This document shows positions 32,714-42,149 of a stretch of 64,000 nucleotides of DNA, piece by piece. Position 1 is the first letter of the stretch, and each line of letters opens with the position of its first letter. Source of the stretch: Acinetobacter sp. ANC 4862 (lineage in GTDB: Bacteria > Pseudomonadota > Gammaproteobacteria > Pseudomonadales > Moraxellaceae); contig NZ_SJXH01000003.1 of the NCBI RefSeq assembly GCF_004336635.1, positions 1 through 64,000 of the forward strand, written 5' to 3'. Below the pieces are notes generated by a model. It had not been told where the DNA came from, ran no database searches, and worked only from the letters and a program-made list of their open reading frames with translations. The position numbers and the translations under genes were made by a program.

Positions 32714-33427
32714 TTAGAAGTGATATTTGACCAAGGCACTGACATTATTTTCATCGGCATTTGGAATACCGAATTTGTTGTTCCAGATAGAATGTTCAAT
32801 CCCCAGATATAAATTGGTGTCTGGAGAAATGTGTTTACCTACATTCCATTTCCATTGTGTGGTCCAGTTCATCTCGCTGTCATGATCATCCTCTTCTGTT
32901 GACCAGTCCAGGAAGCCATCCACCAGGAATTCTTCAGTCCCCAGTTTAAATGGTACGCCATAGGTCAATGTTAACTGGTAGTCATCATCAATATTCTCAT
33001 TATTAGCTCGATAAAGATTAATGCTGGCATAACGGAAATACCGAATGTCCAGATCGAAACCTACGCCGTACAGGAAGTTATCAAAACCTTCTCCGCCTTC
33101 CCAGGTCGTTGATACCAATACATCCTTGACCGGACCAAAGGCAAGTTTCTGCCCTGACACTTCACCCAAGCTTAAACGTGGTGACAATTCAAAATAACTT
33201 GATTTAATGTCATCAGCGCCACGCATCCGGTCAATGAAGAAGAAGACATCTGCATATTTCACTTTTGCCGTATATTCAAGGGTTAAGGTGGTCTGTTTCT
33301 CATCAACCACTTCATAGTTTTCACCATAAAGTCCGGTCACGCTGAAGTCTTGCCAGATCGGTTTTGCCTGTGCCGATAGAGCGCCGAATGCGAGTAATGT
33401 TGCAACAGTAAGTTGAGTGAATTTCAT
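32714..33427 (-). CDS. Tsx-like nucleoside-specific outer-membrane channel
   Basis: 237 residues. Signal peptide MKFTQLTVATLLAFGALSAQA. The mature barrel begins KPIWQDFSVTGLYGENYE and has alternating strands rich in aromatic residues, ending ALVKYHF with the C-terminal phenylalanine of outer-membrane proteins. KYADVFFFIDRM corresponds to the Tsx/OmpK family. It is likely the outer-membrane entry route for purines or nucleosides used by the adjacent pathway. Start chosen at 33427 because the longer ORF would spoil the signal peptide. Confidence 0.8.
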   Translation of the reverse strand: MKFTQLTVATLLAFGALSAQAKPIWQDFSVTGLYGENYEVVDEKQTTLTLEYTAKVKYADVFFFIDRMRGADDIKSSYFELSPRLSLGEVSGQKLAFGPVKDVLVSTTWEGGEGFDNFLYGVGFDLDIRYFRYASINLYRANNENIDDDYQLTLTYGVPFKLGTEEFLVDGFLDWSTEEDDHDSEMNWTTQWKWNVGKHISPDTNLYLGIEHSIWNNKFGIPNADENNVSALVKYHF

Positions 33428-33471
33428 AAATAAGGGTCCCCAGTAGAATGAAAAAATCACGCTATAAATTA

Positions 33472-33487
33472 AGCAAAAACAAAGCCA
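33472..33487 (-). promoter_or_regulatory. Probable sigma-54 promoter of the Tsx-like gene
   Basis: The minus strand reads TGGCTTTGTTTTTGCT, with exact spacing and a perfect TTGC -12 box; the -24 box is TGGCT. Predicted start near 33461, 34 nt before the ATG. Confidence 0.6.
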
Positions 33488-33546
33488 ACTTTTTAATTTT
33501 TGATAAAAACCTATGACTGGAACAGGTTTATTGAAGAGGTAAAATT

Positions 33547-34905
33547 TTAGTGCAGTGTTTCTGCAATACTCTTTGGCGCCTCGGCATTTCGCGGTTTGAA
33601 TAGGGTCAGATGGTTAAACAGCAAGTTTAAAATAATCGCCATCAAACAGGTGGAACTGATGCCTGAATGAAACAGGGTTTGAAACCATTTTGGGAAATTG
33701 GCATAGAAAGAATAATCGATAATCGGAATCATACCGGCAGCAATGGCAGTCGCGACAATGATCAGGTTTTTCTGCTCATTATAATCAATTTTTGCCAGAG
33801 TACGGATGCCACTCGCGGCCACTGTACCAAATAGTACCAATCCTGCACCACCAAGTACCGGAACCGGAATCGCTGCAATTAAACGTCCCATAATGGGCAA
33901 CAGTCCTAATACCACGAGAATGATGCCGCCTGCCGCGACCACAAAACGGCTTTTTACCCCGGTAATTGCCACCAAGCCCACATTTTGTGCAAATGCACTT
34001 TGCATGAAGGATCCAAAAACTGGCGCTACTGCACTGGAGAGCATATCGGCACGTAGACCATTGGAAATACGGTCTGAATCCACTTTGGTTCCGATAATTT
34101 CACCGACCGCGATAATATCCGCAGTGGTTTCCGTCATAATGACCAAGGTTACGATCAGCATGGAAATGATGGCAGTCAGCTCAAAAGTTGGCAGTCCGAA
34201 AGCAAAGAAACTAGGTACCTGCACCCATGCACCATTACCGACTTTGCTGAAATCAACAAAACCTAAGAGATAGGCCAATACCGAACCCAATACAATCGCC
34301 AACAGGATGGATAGGCGGCGAATCGAGGCATTTCTGCTCAGATTCAGACAGATCACAATCGCCAGGGTCATGATGGCCAAACTAATATTTTCTACACTTC
34401 CCCATTCAGGTGCATTTTTATTGCCCCCCATCATCCAGCGAACCGCCACAGGTAAAAGTGACAAGCCAATAATGGTAATCACACAGCCCGTCACCACCGG
34501 CGGAAAAAAGCGGATGATCTTGGAAAAATAAGGTGCAAGGAAGAAACCAATTAATGAAGCGACAATGACTGCACCATACACTGCCGATAGACCTCCACCT
34601 GTAGTCACAATTGCGACCATGGTCGCCACACCTGCAAAGGAAACCCCTTGCACCAGCGGCAGTTTTGCACCGATATATTTCACTCCCATGGTTTGCAGAA
34701 TCGTAGCCAGACCGCCTACAAATAGCGCGGCTGCAATCAATAAACCGATTTTATAGGGTTCCAATCCGGCTGCAGTTCCTACAATCAATGGCGGTGCGAT
34801 AATTCCGCTGTACATGGTCAATACGTGCTGTAAACCATAGGCTGCACTTTTACCCGCACCTAAATACTCATGTTCCGGTGAAATGGTTTTATTTTCTTCG
34901 GTCAT
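33547..34905 (-). CDS. NCS2-family xanthine/urate permease
   Basis: About 452 residues, twelve to fourteen membrane segments. The NCS2 signature is visible as LPLVQGVSFAGVATMVAI, TETTADIIAVGEIIG (TM8 Glu region), FAQNVGLVAITGVKSRFVVA (TM10) and PVPVLGGAGLVLFGTVAASG. Relatives XanQ and UacT import xanthine or urate by proton symport. It lies directly downstream of uraH and fits uptake of the pathway's substrates. Start chosen at ATG 34905, preceded by GAGGGAG. Confidence 0.92.
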   Translation of the reverse strand: MTEENKTISPEHEYLGAGKSAAYGLQHVLTMYSGIIAPPLIVGTAAGLEPYKIGLLIAAALFVGGLATILQTMGVKYIGAKLPLVQGVSFAGVATMVAIVTTGGGLSAVYGAVIVASLIGFFLAPYFSKIIRFFPPVVTGCVITIIGLSLLPVAVRWMMGGNKNAPEWGSVENISLAIMTLAIVICLNLSRNASIRRLSILLAIVLGSVLAYLLGFVDFSKVGNGAWVQVPSFFAFGLPTFELTAIISMLIVTLVIMTETTADIIAVGEIIGTKVDSDRISNGLRADMLSSAVAPVFGSFMQSAFAQNVGLVAITGVKSRFVVAAGGIILVVLGLLPIMGRLIAAIPVPVLGGAGLVLFGTVAASGIRTLAKIDYNEQKNLIIVATAIAAGMIPIIDYSFYANFPKWFQTLFHSGISSTCLMAIILNLLFNHLTLFKPRNAEAPKSIAETLH

Positions 34906-34938
34906 TCTTTTTCTCTCCCTCAAAGTCAAAAAATATAA

Positions 34939-35259
34939 TTAGCTACCGCGATATGTGGAGTACGCAAACGGGCTGATCAGTAAAGGAATGTGAAAATGCT
35001 GGGATGCATCTTTCACATAGAAGTGAATGACTGCTTTAGGAAAGAAAGTATCTAGTCCCAAGCGTTCAAAATAGGCAGCAGTGGCAAATTCAAGGCTGTA
35101 ATTTCCTGCTTTTAAAGCGCTTAAACCGAAGTCTGTTACCCGGCCATCGGTATTGGTAAATGCTTCGCCGAGCAAATGACCATCTTCCGCATAAAGTTTG
35201 ATGGCAACCTGGGCTGCGGGTTTGCCCAGATGGGTATCTAAAATATGGGTGCTGATCAT
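34939..35259 (-). CDS. uraH: 5-hydroxyisourate hydrolase
   Basis: 106 residues, transthyretin-like. MISTHILDTHLGKPA at the start carries an active-site His, RVTDFG an Arg-containing loop, and the C-terminal YRGS tetrapeptide is diagnostic. It hydrolyses 5-hydroxyisourate (from HpxO) to OHCU. Its ATG overlaps the uraD stop by 4 nt. Confidence 0.97.
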   Translation of the reverse strand: MISTHILDTHLGKPAAQVAIKLYAEDGHLLGEAFTNTDGRVTDFGLSALKAGNYSLEFATAAYFERLGLDTFFPKAVIHFYVKDASQHFHIPLLISPFAYSTYRGS

Positions 35260-35759
35260 GCTTGCAGCTCCTGAGACAGTCTTAATAAAGCGATTTCAGC
35301 CAGTTGGTTGTGGACTATCCGCTTTTCGGTTTCAGAATCATTGTCCAAACGATATTTCAGGGCCTGCAGGACTTCTTCACTATTTAAACCCGCAGCCTTA
35401 ATCAGGAAGATGTAGCCATATTTTTTTTCATAGGCAAGATTACCTTTAGTCAAAGCGAGCTGAGTTTCTTCATCCGCTGTAATGGATGACTGTTCACGGT
35501 TAGAAAAGCTCTTTTCGATTTCACTCAATTCAGCTTGTGCTTTTTTCTCGCCAATACGTGGGTGATTATCCAAAGCCGCTTTAATTTCATCCCATGTCCA
35601 GGTTGCTGATTGTTGTTTGGCCAACTCCATAACCGCTTCAATTGATGCATAAGGACGCTTGGCTACAATCTCGGTCGACCAGCTGGGTATTTGCACACAA
35701 TGCTTTAAAAAGGTGATGGCATCTTCTGATGATGCTCGATTAAATTCAACGAGTTGCAT
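35256..35759 (-). CDS. uraD: OHCU decarboxylase
   Basis: 167 residues starting MQLVEFNRASS. Typical features are ASSEDAITFLKHCVQIPSW, HPRIGEKKAQAEL with the catalytic His, and YGYIFLIKAAGLNSEEVLQA. It converts OHCU to S-allantoin. Start at 35759 is supported by AGGTGAT; the extra residues of the longer ORF run into the promoter region. It overlaps uraH by 4 nt. Confidence 0.96.
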   Translation of the reverse strand: MQLVEFNRASSEDAITFLKHCVQIPSWSTEIVAKRPYASIEAVMELAKQQSATWTWDEIKAALDNHPRIGEKKAQAELSEIEKSFSNREQSSITADEETQLALTKGNLAYEKKYGYIFLIKAAGLNSEEVLQALKYRLDNDSETEKRIVHNQLAEIALLRLSQELQA

Positions 35760-35804
35760 TATTAAATCACCTGTTAATATTGAATTTTTGTTCAAAACTG
35801 GATT

Positions 35805-35820
35805 TGCAATAACAGTGCCA
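35805..35820 (-). promoter_or_regulatory. Sigma-54 promoter of uraD-uraH
   Basis: The minus strand reads TGGCACTGTTATTGCA, a near-consensus -24/-12 element. Predicted start near 35793, 34 nt before the uraD ATG. This separates uraDH transcription from puuE upstream. Confidence 0.8.
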
Positions 35821-35902
35821 AATCTGGTTTCAGTATTATTTTTATAAAATGCATAAATCAAAAAAGAGAACATAAGGTTCTCTTTCTAAATATATTTTTT
35901 AA

Positions 35903-36865
35903 TTATGGCGCGTGATGTTTATACCAGTGTTCAGCAATATCACCACGTCGGCAAATCCAGACCTTGTCATGACTTTGAATATAGTCCAGAAACTTTTGCA
36001 GGGCTTTAAAACGTCCCGGTCGCCCTAAAATACGGCAGTGCATCCCGATCGACAGCATTTTTGGTACAGTTTCCCCTTCAGCATAGAGCACATCAAAGGC
36101 ATCTTTGAGATATTGATAGAACTGTTCACCGCTGTTAAAGCCACCTGGTGAAGCAAATTTCATGTCATTGTTATCTAAAGTATATGGGAGGATCAAATGC
36201 GGGCGTTTTTCACCCTTCGTCGTAGTCACGCTGCTCCAAAATGGTAAGTCGTCACCATAATAGTCACAGTCATATTTAATCTGGGGAAATTCAGCCAGTA
36301 GCTGCCGGGTGTTTGGACTATCACGACCTGTATACCAGCCCATTGGTGCTTGGCCAAACAGTGCTTCAAGTACACTTATTGCCTGATCCATGTGCTGACG
36401 TTCAAGTTCGATGGGCATGTCCTGATAATGCAGCCAGCGCTGTCCATGAGAAACCACGTCATAATGGGCTTCTTTGATCGCTTCGACAATATAGGGATTA
36501 CGTACCAATGCCATACCCACGCCGAAAATGGTCATGGGTAAATTTCGTTTTTTAAACTCGTTATGAATCCGCCAAAAGCCAGCACGTGAGCCGTATTCAT
36601 ACATTGAATCCATCGACATATGTTTGTCAGGAAAACTTGCTGCGCCAATAATGTCAGATAAGAACTGTTCCGAACCGGCATCACCATGTTCAACGTGGTT
36701 TTCGCCACCTTCTTCATAATTCAGTACAAACTGTACCGCGATACGGGCTTGGTTTGGCCACTCCACTTTGGGTGGTTCGCCATGGTAGCCAATCAGGTCA
36801 CGTGAATAGGGCGCGCTGCGAATGTCATCAATCAGTTCTTGGCCGCGTAAATAAGTCGTCGTCAC
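35903..36865 (-). CDS. puuE: Allantoinase PuuE (polysaccharide deacetylase type)
   Basis: 320 residues, NodB/polysaccharide deacetylase fold. LIGYHGEPPKVEWPNQARIAVQFVLNYEEGGENHVEHGD matches PuuE, as do YEYGSRAGFWRIHNEF, VVSHGQRWLHYQ and GMHCRILGRPGRF. It hydrolyses allantoin to allantoate without the metal-amidohydrolase fold of AllB. The product goes to allantoicase at 31.1 kb. Confidence 0.95.
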   Translation of the reverse strand: MTTTYLRGQELIDDIRSAPYSRDLIGYHGEPPKVEWPNQARIAVQFVLNYEEGGENHVEHGDAGSEQFLSDIIGAASFPDKHMSMDSMYEYGSRAGFWRIHNEFKKRNLPMTIFGVGMALVRNPYIVEAIKEAHYDVVSHGQRWLHYQDMPIELERQHMDQAISVLEALFGQAPMGWYTGRDSPNTRQLLAEFPQIKYDCDYYGDDLPFWSSVTTTKGEKRPHLILPYTLDNNDMKFASPGGFNSGEQFYQYLKDAFDVLYAEGETVPKMLSIGMHCRILGRPGRFKALQKFLDYIQSHDKVWICRRGDIAEHWYKHHAP

Positions 36866-36917
36866 GTTAAATCCCTAATGTGTTATATCAAATCATCAAT
36901 TTTCTATAACAGCGATA

Positions 36918-36933
36918 AGCAATTTATGCGCCA
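36918..36933 (-). promoter_or_regulatory. Probable sigma-54 promoter of puuE
   Basis: The minus strand reads TGGCGCATAAATTGCT: exact spacing, perfect TTGC, -24 box TGGCGC. Predicted start near 36905, 40 nt before the ATG. It lies just past the end of the next upstream gene. Confidence 0.65.
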
Positions 36934-36944
36934 AAAGGATTCAT

Positions 36945-38066
36945 TTAATTCTTTCTAAATATATCCACCATTTTAGCTAATTGCTCCATACCATCAAATG
37001 TCGTTGGAATCTTGTCATCTGATGATACTAATGGTGAAAAAATGATATTTTCAAATTTTTCAAAGCCCGCTGAATTTTTCTTATGTAGTATTTCTGAATC
37101 TTCCGCATAGTTATGAATAAATTGGCAAAGTGCCATACGGAGTTCTAGTTGCATCATTTGAGATTGAATAGAACGCTTATCTTGAAGTGAGATTTTAACT
37201 AAATACAATGTAATCAAAATTAATGTTAAAAATGGGATTGTAATTAGCCACATAGCTGATGGGATATTTCCTTTGAAATATAAAAATGCGCCGATAAGAA
37301 ATACAAATTCAGCAAATGGTATTAAGAACATGGTCGCTGCAATAAACGAATATGTATCTTTAGCTTTTTTTAACTCCTCTTTTTTTTGTTCGTAAAGCTG
37401 CTGAAAGCCTTTATTTAAACCTAAAAAATCATATGTTAACTTAGTCTCTGTTAATTTTTGCTCTAATTGGGAAACCGTATTTTTCTTGTCTTCAAATGAA
37501 TCATCCCATTTTTCTAGTAAGTCACTTGCTTGTTTTAAGTTGACGTTCAATTCGTATAAATTTTTAATTTCACTTGAATGTAATAACTCTTTAAAAATTT
37601 GAAATGGTAAATCTCTTTCTGCAAATTTTACATACCTACCAAATTTGGGATGCTTTAAATATTTATCACTCACAAAAGTATTTACACTTGCAATCTCTAA
37701 AGAGATAGAACCATTCACTGCTCCTAAAATAAATGTAAGCTCAGAAAAATAGATATTGATGAGATTCAAACTTAATTCAAATAAATAAATGAGATCTTGA
37801 TCTTGTTTGCTATTTTTATAAATCTTAATTGCTTTACTAACTTCTGATACGAAGTTTGCTACAGGTTGTTTTCTACTATATTCAATGATTTTATCAAATT
37901 CACTAAGGTCAATTTTGATGTTTAACACCTGACCTGCAGTCAAAAAGTGACTAGCTAAATTTGTAAGTTCATCAGAATTATTTTCAGTTTCTATTATATT
38001 TTTTGCAATTAATTCGACCTGTTCAAAGGTGGACTTAAATTCCTGACTTTCGAATTTAAAAGTCAT
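36945..38066 (-). CDS. Unrecognised membrane protein with coiled coil
   Basis: About 373 residues starting MTFKFESQEFKSTF. The N-terminal part is helical and soluble. A probable coiled coil (about 190-240, rich in K/E/Q: KKNTVSQLEQKLTETK, EQKKEELKKAKD) precedes two membrane helices (FIAATMFLIPFAEFVFLIGA and AMWLITIPFLTLILITLYLV), then a short cytosolic tail. No family recognised. It is markedly AT-rich and sits between puuE and ureC, interrupting otherwise functional clusters, so it may be an acquired gene. Confidence 0.75.
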   Translation of the reverse strand: MTFKFESQEFKSTFEQVELIAKNIIETENNSDELTNLASHFLTAGQVLNIKIDLSEFDKIIEYSRKQPVANFVSEVSKAIKIYKNSKQDQDLIYLFELSLNLINIYFSELTFILGAVNGSISLEIASVNTFVSDKYLKHPKFGRYVKFAERDLPFQIFKELLHSSEIKNLYELNVNLKQASDLLEKWDDSFEDKKNTVSQLEQKLTETKLTYDFLGLNKGFQQLYEQKKEELKKAKDTYSFIAATMFLIPFAEFVFLIGAFLYFKGNIPSAMWLITIPFLTLILITLYLVKISLQDKRSIQSQMMQLELRMALCQFIHNYAEDSEILHKKNSAGFEKFENIIFSPLVSSDDKIPTTFDGMEQLAKMVDIFRKN

Positions 38067-38118
38067 CTTCACCCTTATTTCATATTAGTAAAGATGACAT
38101 CTTGATCTATTTTTTCAT

Positions 38119-39819
38119 TTAAAACAAGAAGTAACGCTGCGCCATCGGCAATACTTCCGCAGGTTCACAGGTTAAATGCACCCCATCTGCCCGCACTTCA
38201 TAAATTTCTGGATCGACTTCCATGACCGGTGTATATGTGTTGTGCTTCATGTCTGCTTTAGAAATATTTCGGGTATTTTTCACTGGTGAAATTATTTTTT
38301 TAAGCCCTAATTTTTCCGCTACACCATTTTCAATACCCGCTTTCGACAAAAAGGTAATACAGGTGTTATGTACCCCTCGTACGTTTGCACCAAACATCGG
38401 ACGGTAATGCACAGGCTGTGGCGTTGGAATAGAGGCATTAATATCCCCCATCGGTGCCGCGGCAATCATGCCGCCTTTAATAATCATGGAAGGTTTTACT
38501 CCAAAAAAAGCCGGCTTCCATAAGACTAAATCTGCCAGTTTACCTTCTTCCACCGAACCAATTTCATGGCTTAAACCATGGGTAATGGCCGGGTTAATCG
38601 TATATTTGGCAATATACCGCTTCACCCGATTATTATCGTGCGCGGCATTATCACCTTCAAGTACACCTCGTTGCACTTTCATTTTATGCGCAGTTTGCCA
38701 GGTGCGAATGATCACTTCACCAACACGGCCCATGGCTTGCGAATCTGAAGACATCATCGCAATTGCACCCAAGTCCTGTAAAATGTCTTCAGCTGCAATG
38801 GTTTCTCGGCGAATCCGACTTTCTGCAAAGGCGACATCTTCTGAAATAGCCGGGTCAAGGTGATGACAAACCATCAACATATCTAAATGCTCATCAATAG
38901 TGTTGATGGTATATGGACGCGTCGGATTGGTTGAAGACGGCAAAACATTGGGCTGACCAATGGCTTTTAAAATATCTGGCGCATGTCCGCCACCCGCACC
39001 TTCGGTATGATAGGTATGAATGGTCCGGTTTTTAAATGCAGCCAGAGTCTCTTCTAAAAAACCACTTTCGTTAAGCGTGTCGGTATGAATCGCGACCTGG
39101 ACATCATATTCATCCGCCACCGTTAAACAATTGTCGATGGCTGCCGGGGTTGATCCCCAGTCTTCATGCAATTTTAAACCCACCACACCAGCTTCAATCT
39201 GTTCACGAATCGGATCCGGCAAACTCAAATTGCCTTTGCCGAGTAAACCAATGTTCATGGGTAAATCATCAATGGCTTGTAACATGGTGGCAATATGCCA
39301 AGGTCCCGGGGTAACTGTAGTTGCAGAAGTTCCTGCCGCCGGTCCTGTACCGCCACCAATCATGGTGGTGGTGCCAGACATGAGTGCTGTTTCAACTTGT
39401 TGCGGGCAAATCCAGTGAATATGGGTATCAATTCCACCTGCGGTGAGAATCTGTCCTTCGCCGGCAATGACTTCGGTCGCTGCACCTAAAGGAATGGTGA
39501 TATTGGGCTGAATATCTGGATTTCCGGCTTTACCAATTTTCCAGATTCGGCCATTTTTCAAGCCGACATCGGCTTTGACAATACCCCACCAATCGATAAT
39601 CAAGGCATTGGTAATCACTGTATCAGCAACATCTTGCGCCAAGAGTTGGGACTGCCCCATACCATCCCGAATCACTTTACCGCCGCCAAATTTGACTTCT
39701 TCGCCATAGGTGGTCAGGTCTTTTTCAACCTGAATGAACAATTCAGTATCGGCCAAACGAACGCGATCCCCAAGCGTTGGACCAAACATTTCTGCATAAG
39801 CACGGCGTGACATTTTCAT
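38119..39819 (-). CDS. ureC: Urease alpha subunit
   Basis: About 566 residues, the usual size. [14 protein letters not shown] holds nickel-binding His residues, [15 protein letters not shown] the carbamylated bridging Lys, [16 protein letters not shown] further nickel ligands, and [10 protein letters not shown] the mobile flap His. It hydrolyses urea to ammonia and carbamate. Start chosen at ATG 39819, which has AAGG 8 nt upstream; the ORF's earlier ATG (39834) has none. Last gene of the operon. Confidence 0.97.
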   Translation of the reverse strand: MKMSRRAYAEMFGPTLGDRVRLADTELFIQVEKDLTTYGEEVKFGGGKVIRDGMGQSQLLAQDVADTVITNALIIDWWGIVKADVGLKNGRIWKIGKAGNPDIQPNITIPLGAATEVIAGEGQILTAGGIDTHIHWICPQQVETALMSGTTTMIGGGTGPAAGTSATTVTPGPWHIATMLQAIDDLPMNIGLLGKGNLSLPDPIREQIEAGVVGLKLHEDWGSTPAAIDNCLTVADEYDVQVAIHTDTLNESGFLEETLAAFKNRTIHTYHTEGAGGGHAPDILKAIGQPNVLPSSTNPTRPYTINTIDEHLDMLMVCHHLDPAISEDVAFAESRIRRETIAAEDILQDLGAIAMMSSDSQAMGRVGEVIIRTWQTAHKMKVQRGVLEGDNAAHDNNRVKRYIAKYTINPAITHGLSHEIGSVEEGKLADLVLWKPAFFGVKPSMIIKGGMIAAAPMGDINASIPTPQPVHYRPMFGANVRGVHNTCITFLSKAGIENGVAEKLGLKKIISPVKNTRNISKADMKHNTYTPVMEVDPEIYEVRADGVHLTCEPAEVLPMAQRYFLF

Positions 39820-39860
39820 ACTGGCTACCTTCATTTTTTAAATTTTTAATAGGGTTTAAT

Positions 39861-40169
39861 TTAGTCAAGTTTGCCCATGACACGACCAGCAAATCCGTAA
39901 ACTTCACGCAATCCGACTAAAGCAATCAATTCAATCGAGCGACTTTGCCCTGGTTCAAAACGCACAGCGGTACCGGCAGCAATATTTAAGCGGTAACCAC
40001 GCGTAGCCTCACGGTCAAATTGCAGTGCATCATTGGCTTCAAAGAAATGAAAATGTGAGCCGATTTGAATCGGTCGATCGCCCGTATTCGCTACAGACAT
40101 TTTTAAAGTTTCACGACCGACATTCAGCTCGATATCGCTATCTGGAGTAATGACTTCGCCTGGAATCAT
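39861..40169 (-). CDS. ureB: Urease beta subunit
   Basis: 102 residues starting [16 protein letters not shown], the standard UreB opening, with [13 protein letters not shown] and [15 protein letters not shown]. The longer ORF to 40259 is rejected because AAGGACA precedes ATG 40169. Structural subunit that packs against UreA and UreC. Confidence 0.97.
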   Translation of the reverse strand: MIPGEVITPDSDIELNVGRETLKMSVANTGDRPIQIGSHFHFFEANDALQFDREATRGYRLNIAAGTAVRFEPGQSRSIELIALVGLREVYGFAGRVMGKLD

Positions 40170-40185
40170 AATCTTGTCCTTATTA

Positions 40186-40488
40186 TTAAAGAATCGGCTG
40201 ATGTACCGTGACCAGTTTAGAACCGTCCGGAAAAGTCGCTTCAACTTGCACTTCAGCAATCATTTCAGCAATGCCATCCATGACATCATTGCGGCTAAGT
40301 AAAGTCGTGCCGTAATGCATCAATTCACTGACGCTCATACCGTCACGCGCACCTTCAAGTAATGCCGCGGAAATAAAAGCAATCGCTTCCGGATAATTCA
40401 GTTTTAAGCCGCGAGCTTTACGACGTTCAGCCACCAAGCCGGCAGTAAAAATCAACATTTTGTCTTTTTCTGTTGGATTGAGTTCCAT
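40186..40488 (-). CDS. ureA: Urease gamma subunit
   Basis: 100 residues. [40 protein letters not shown] and VTVHQPIL at the end are all canonical UreA. It lies 16 nt upstream of ureB, and the separate gamma and beta subunits are the typical non-Helicobacter arrangement. Confidence 0.98.
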   Translation of the reverse strand: MELNPTEKDKMLIFTAGLVAERRKARGLKLNYPEAIAFISAALLEGARDGMSVSELMHYGTTLLSRNDVMDGIAEMIAEVQVEATFPDGSKLVTVHQPIL

Positions 40489-40548
40489 AAACGGTTCCTA
40501 ATTCATGTATTTATGTCTAAGCAAAATGTGTGCAAGATTCGATATTTG

Positions 40549-40625
40549 GCGTTCTCCCTCCCAAAGGGAGGGAGAACGCTCATAACTTTGATGTTAAAAA
40601 TACTCCTTCTCCCTTTGGGAGAAGG
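40549..40625. repeat. Paired palindromic repeats (REP-like) between ureD and ureA
   Basis: The first palindrome GCGTTCTCCCTCCC/GGGAGGGAGAACGC (40549-40562, 40566-40579) has a 14-bp perfect stem and AAA loop. The second, CCTTCTCCC/GGGAGAAGG (40605-40613, 40617-40625), has a TTT loop and is followed by TTGGGATGAGGG. The shared TTCTCCC core and extragenic position are typical of REP-type elements scattered through bacterial genomes. They may tune ureABC mRNA stability relative to the accessory genes. Confidence 0.75.
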
Positions 40626-40652
40626 TTGGGATGAGGGTTAATAAAAATTAAA

Positions 40653-41549
40653 CTAAGTCCGCCAAATTCTTGGAAATTCTTCTTCTAACTCAAACCAGTA
40701 TCGTCGTAACCGTGCTCGGATTGCGGCAAAAGCATCGTGACATTGCCGTACATCATCCCCTAAAAAACGTGCGCAAATGACATCACCCAACACCGTCAAA
40801 GTGACATTGATTTTCATCCGGGTGATCAGCTCACGAATCACGGCAACGTATTCATCTAAGTACAGCGTAGCGCGATATTTTTCCGGTGCAACGGCCCATA
40901 AACTACCCATCACGGCCTGACCATTCATGCCCAAACATGAGCTTAACCAACGGTCATTACCGACAAAATTTAAACTGTCCGCCACCAACAATTTATTTTC
41001 ACGCAGCAGCTTAAAATGATTACGGTATTGACCCTCACTAAACTGTTCTGCACAGGCTTGGCGACCAATCATCAACATATCCCAGCCAATAAAGCTCGAT
41101 GTTCGATCTAACTGAATGGTGGTTTCTGAATGCGCGTGCGCTCCGTTGAATAGCATGGTTTCTTGCGGCAGCCATTCGAAAATAGCATTGTCTTTTAAAC
41201 GAATCTGAATATGTTGAAAGGCCGATTTACCATTGGTTTTGTACCATTTCCCGGCACCGGGTGTAGTCACCAAGGCATGTGCATCAGCATCCACCTGCAT
41301 ATCAAAAGTCAGATGGTCACCCCCTGCAATACCCGCAGGAGGATGGACAATAATGGCATGACAAATCCCGCTCTTTTCCGGCCAAAGCATTTTTTGCACC
41401 CGTACAGGTCCGCTATGTTTTCGATGCGCCAAGGTCGTGCGTTGCTGCGCAGCTTGATAACGAAAGCCTAGCTCGAGGCAGGCGTACCAAAGCTGCGATG
41501 AGTTCTGTGCATCAGCAGTTTTTGAGAGGGGTAAGTTCAACATATTCAT
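40653..41549 (-). CDS. ureD: Urease accessory protein UreD
   Basis: About 298 residues. Family blocks are [55 protein letters not shown] and [14 protein letters not shown]. UreD binds the apo-urease core and channels nickel from UreG with UreF. Start ambiguous (ATG 41549 or 41543), with no clear ribosome-binding site. It is encoded between ureJ and ureA. Confidence 0.95.
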   Translation of the reverse strand: MNMLNLPLSKTADAQNSSQLWYACLELGFRYQAAQQRTTLAHRKHSGPVRVQKMLWPEKSGICHAIIVHPPAGIAGGDHLTFDMQVDADAHALVTTPGAGKWYKTNGKSAFQHIQIRLKDNAIFEWLPQETMLFNGAHAHSETTIQLDRTSSFIGWDMLMIGRQACAEQFSEGQYRNHFKLLRENKLLVADSLNFVGNDRWLSSCLGMNGQAVMGSLWAVAPEKYRATLYLDEYVAVIRELITRMKINVTLTVLGDVICARFLGDDVRQCHDAFAAIRARLRRYWFELEEEFPRIWRT

Positions 41550-41571
41550 GATCAATACTGCTTAAAACGCA

Positions 41572-42138
41572 TTAAGCCAGACCGATAACAGCAAGGATTG
41601 CAGCCAGTGCGGCTATAATTTTTCGACCATGCGGCAGGTATTTCTCAGTCAATGCACCCAAGCCTAAACCCATCAGATAAATGATCGACATCGCAGAAAC
41701 CATACCCAACATGAGTTGCAGCATGTGTCCTGATTGTCCCAGTTCATTGCCATGTGCTACGCCATGGAAACTTGCGAGTAGCATGGTCGCGACAGCAAAA
41801 ATACGATTGGATTTCATCAATAACGCTGTCGCCAAAACCGCTAAAGATAAAATAATGCCGTATTCTGCAAAAACATTGGGTAATACCTGCTGCTGTCCTA
41901 AAATAAAGCCTGCAATCATGGCTACCGCTAAACCGAAAAAGCCTGCGACTTTCCAGCGTTGTGTGGCTGTCCAGAGCAAGACACCGAAAGCAATCGCCAT
42001 GGTTAAATGATCCAAGCCGGTAAAAGGATGGCTAAATCCATTCCAAAAACTGCTTTCATGTGCATGACCAGGATGTGCCATGGCGATCATCGGTAAGCTT
42101 CCCACGACAACAGCAAAAAATCTTTTTAACATTGACAT
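41572..42138 (-). CDS. ureJ: HupE/UreJ-family probable nickel permease
   Basis: About 188 residues. The signal-like first helix (KRFFAVVVGSLPMIAMA) is followed by HPGHAHESSFWNGFSHPFTGLDHL, the His/Asp-containing HupE motif (HPxxGxDH), then further helices including FHGVAHGNELG. Members are proposed nickel importers of the inner membrane, here supplying urease maturation. AGGAG precedes ATG 42138. Confidence 0.9.
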   Translation of the reverse strand: MSMLKRFFAVVVGSLPMIAMAHPGHAHESSFWNGFSHPFTGLDHLTMAIAFGVLLWTATQRWKVAGFFGLAVAMIAGFILGQQQVLPNVFAEYGIILSLAVLATALLMKSNRIFAVATMLLASFHGVAHGNELGQSGHMLQLMLGMVSAMSIIYLMGLGLGALTEKYLPHGRKIIAALAAILAVIGLA

Positions 42139-42149
42139 CACACTCCTGC

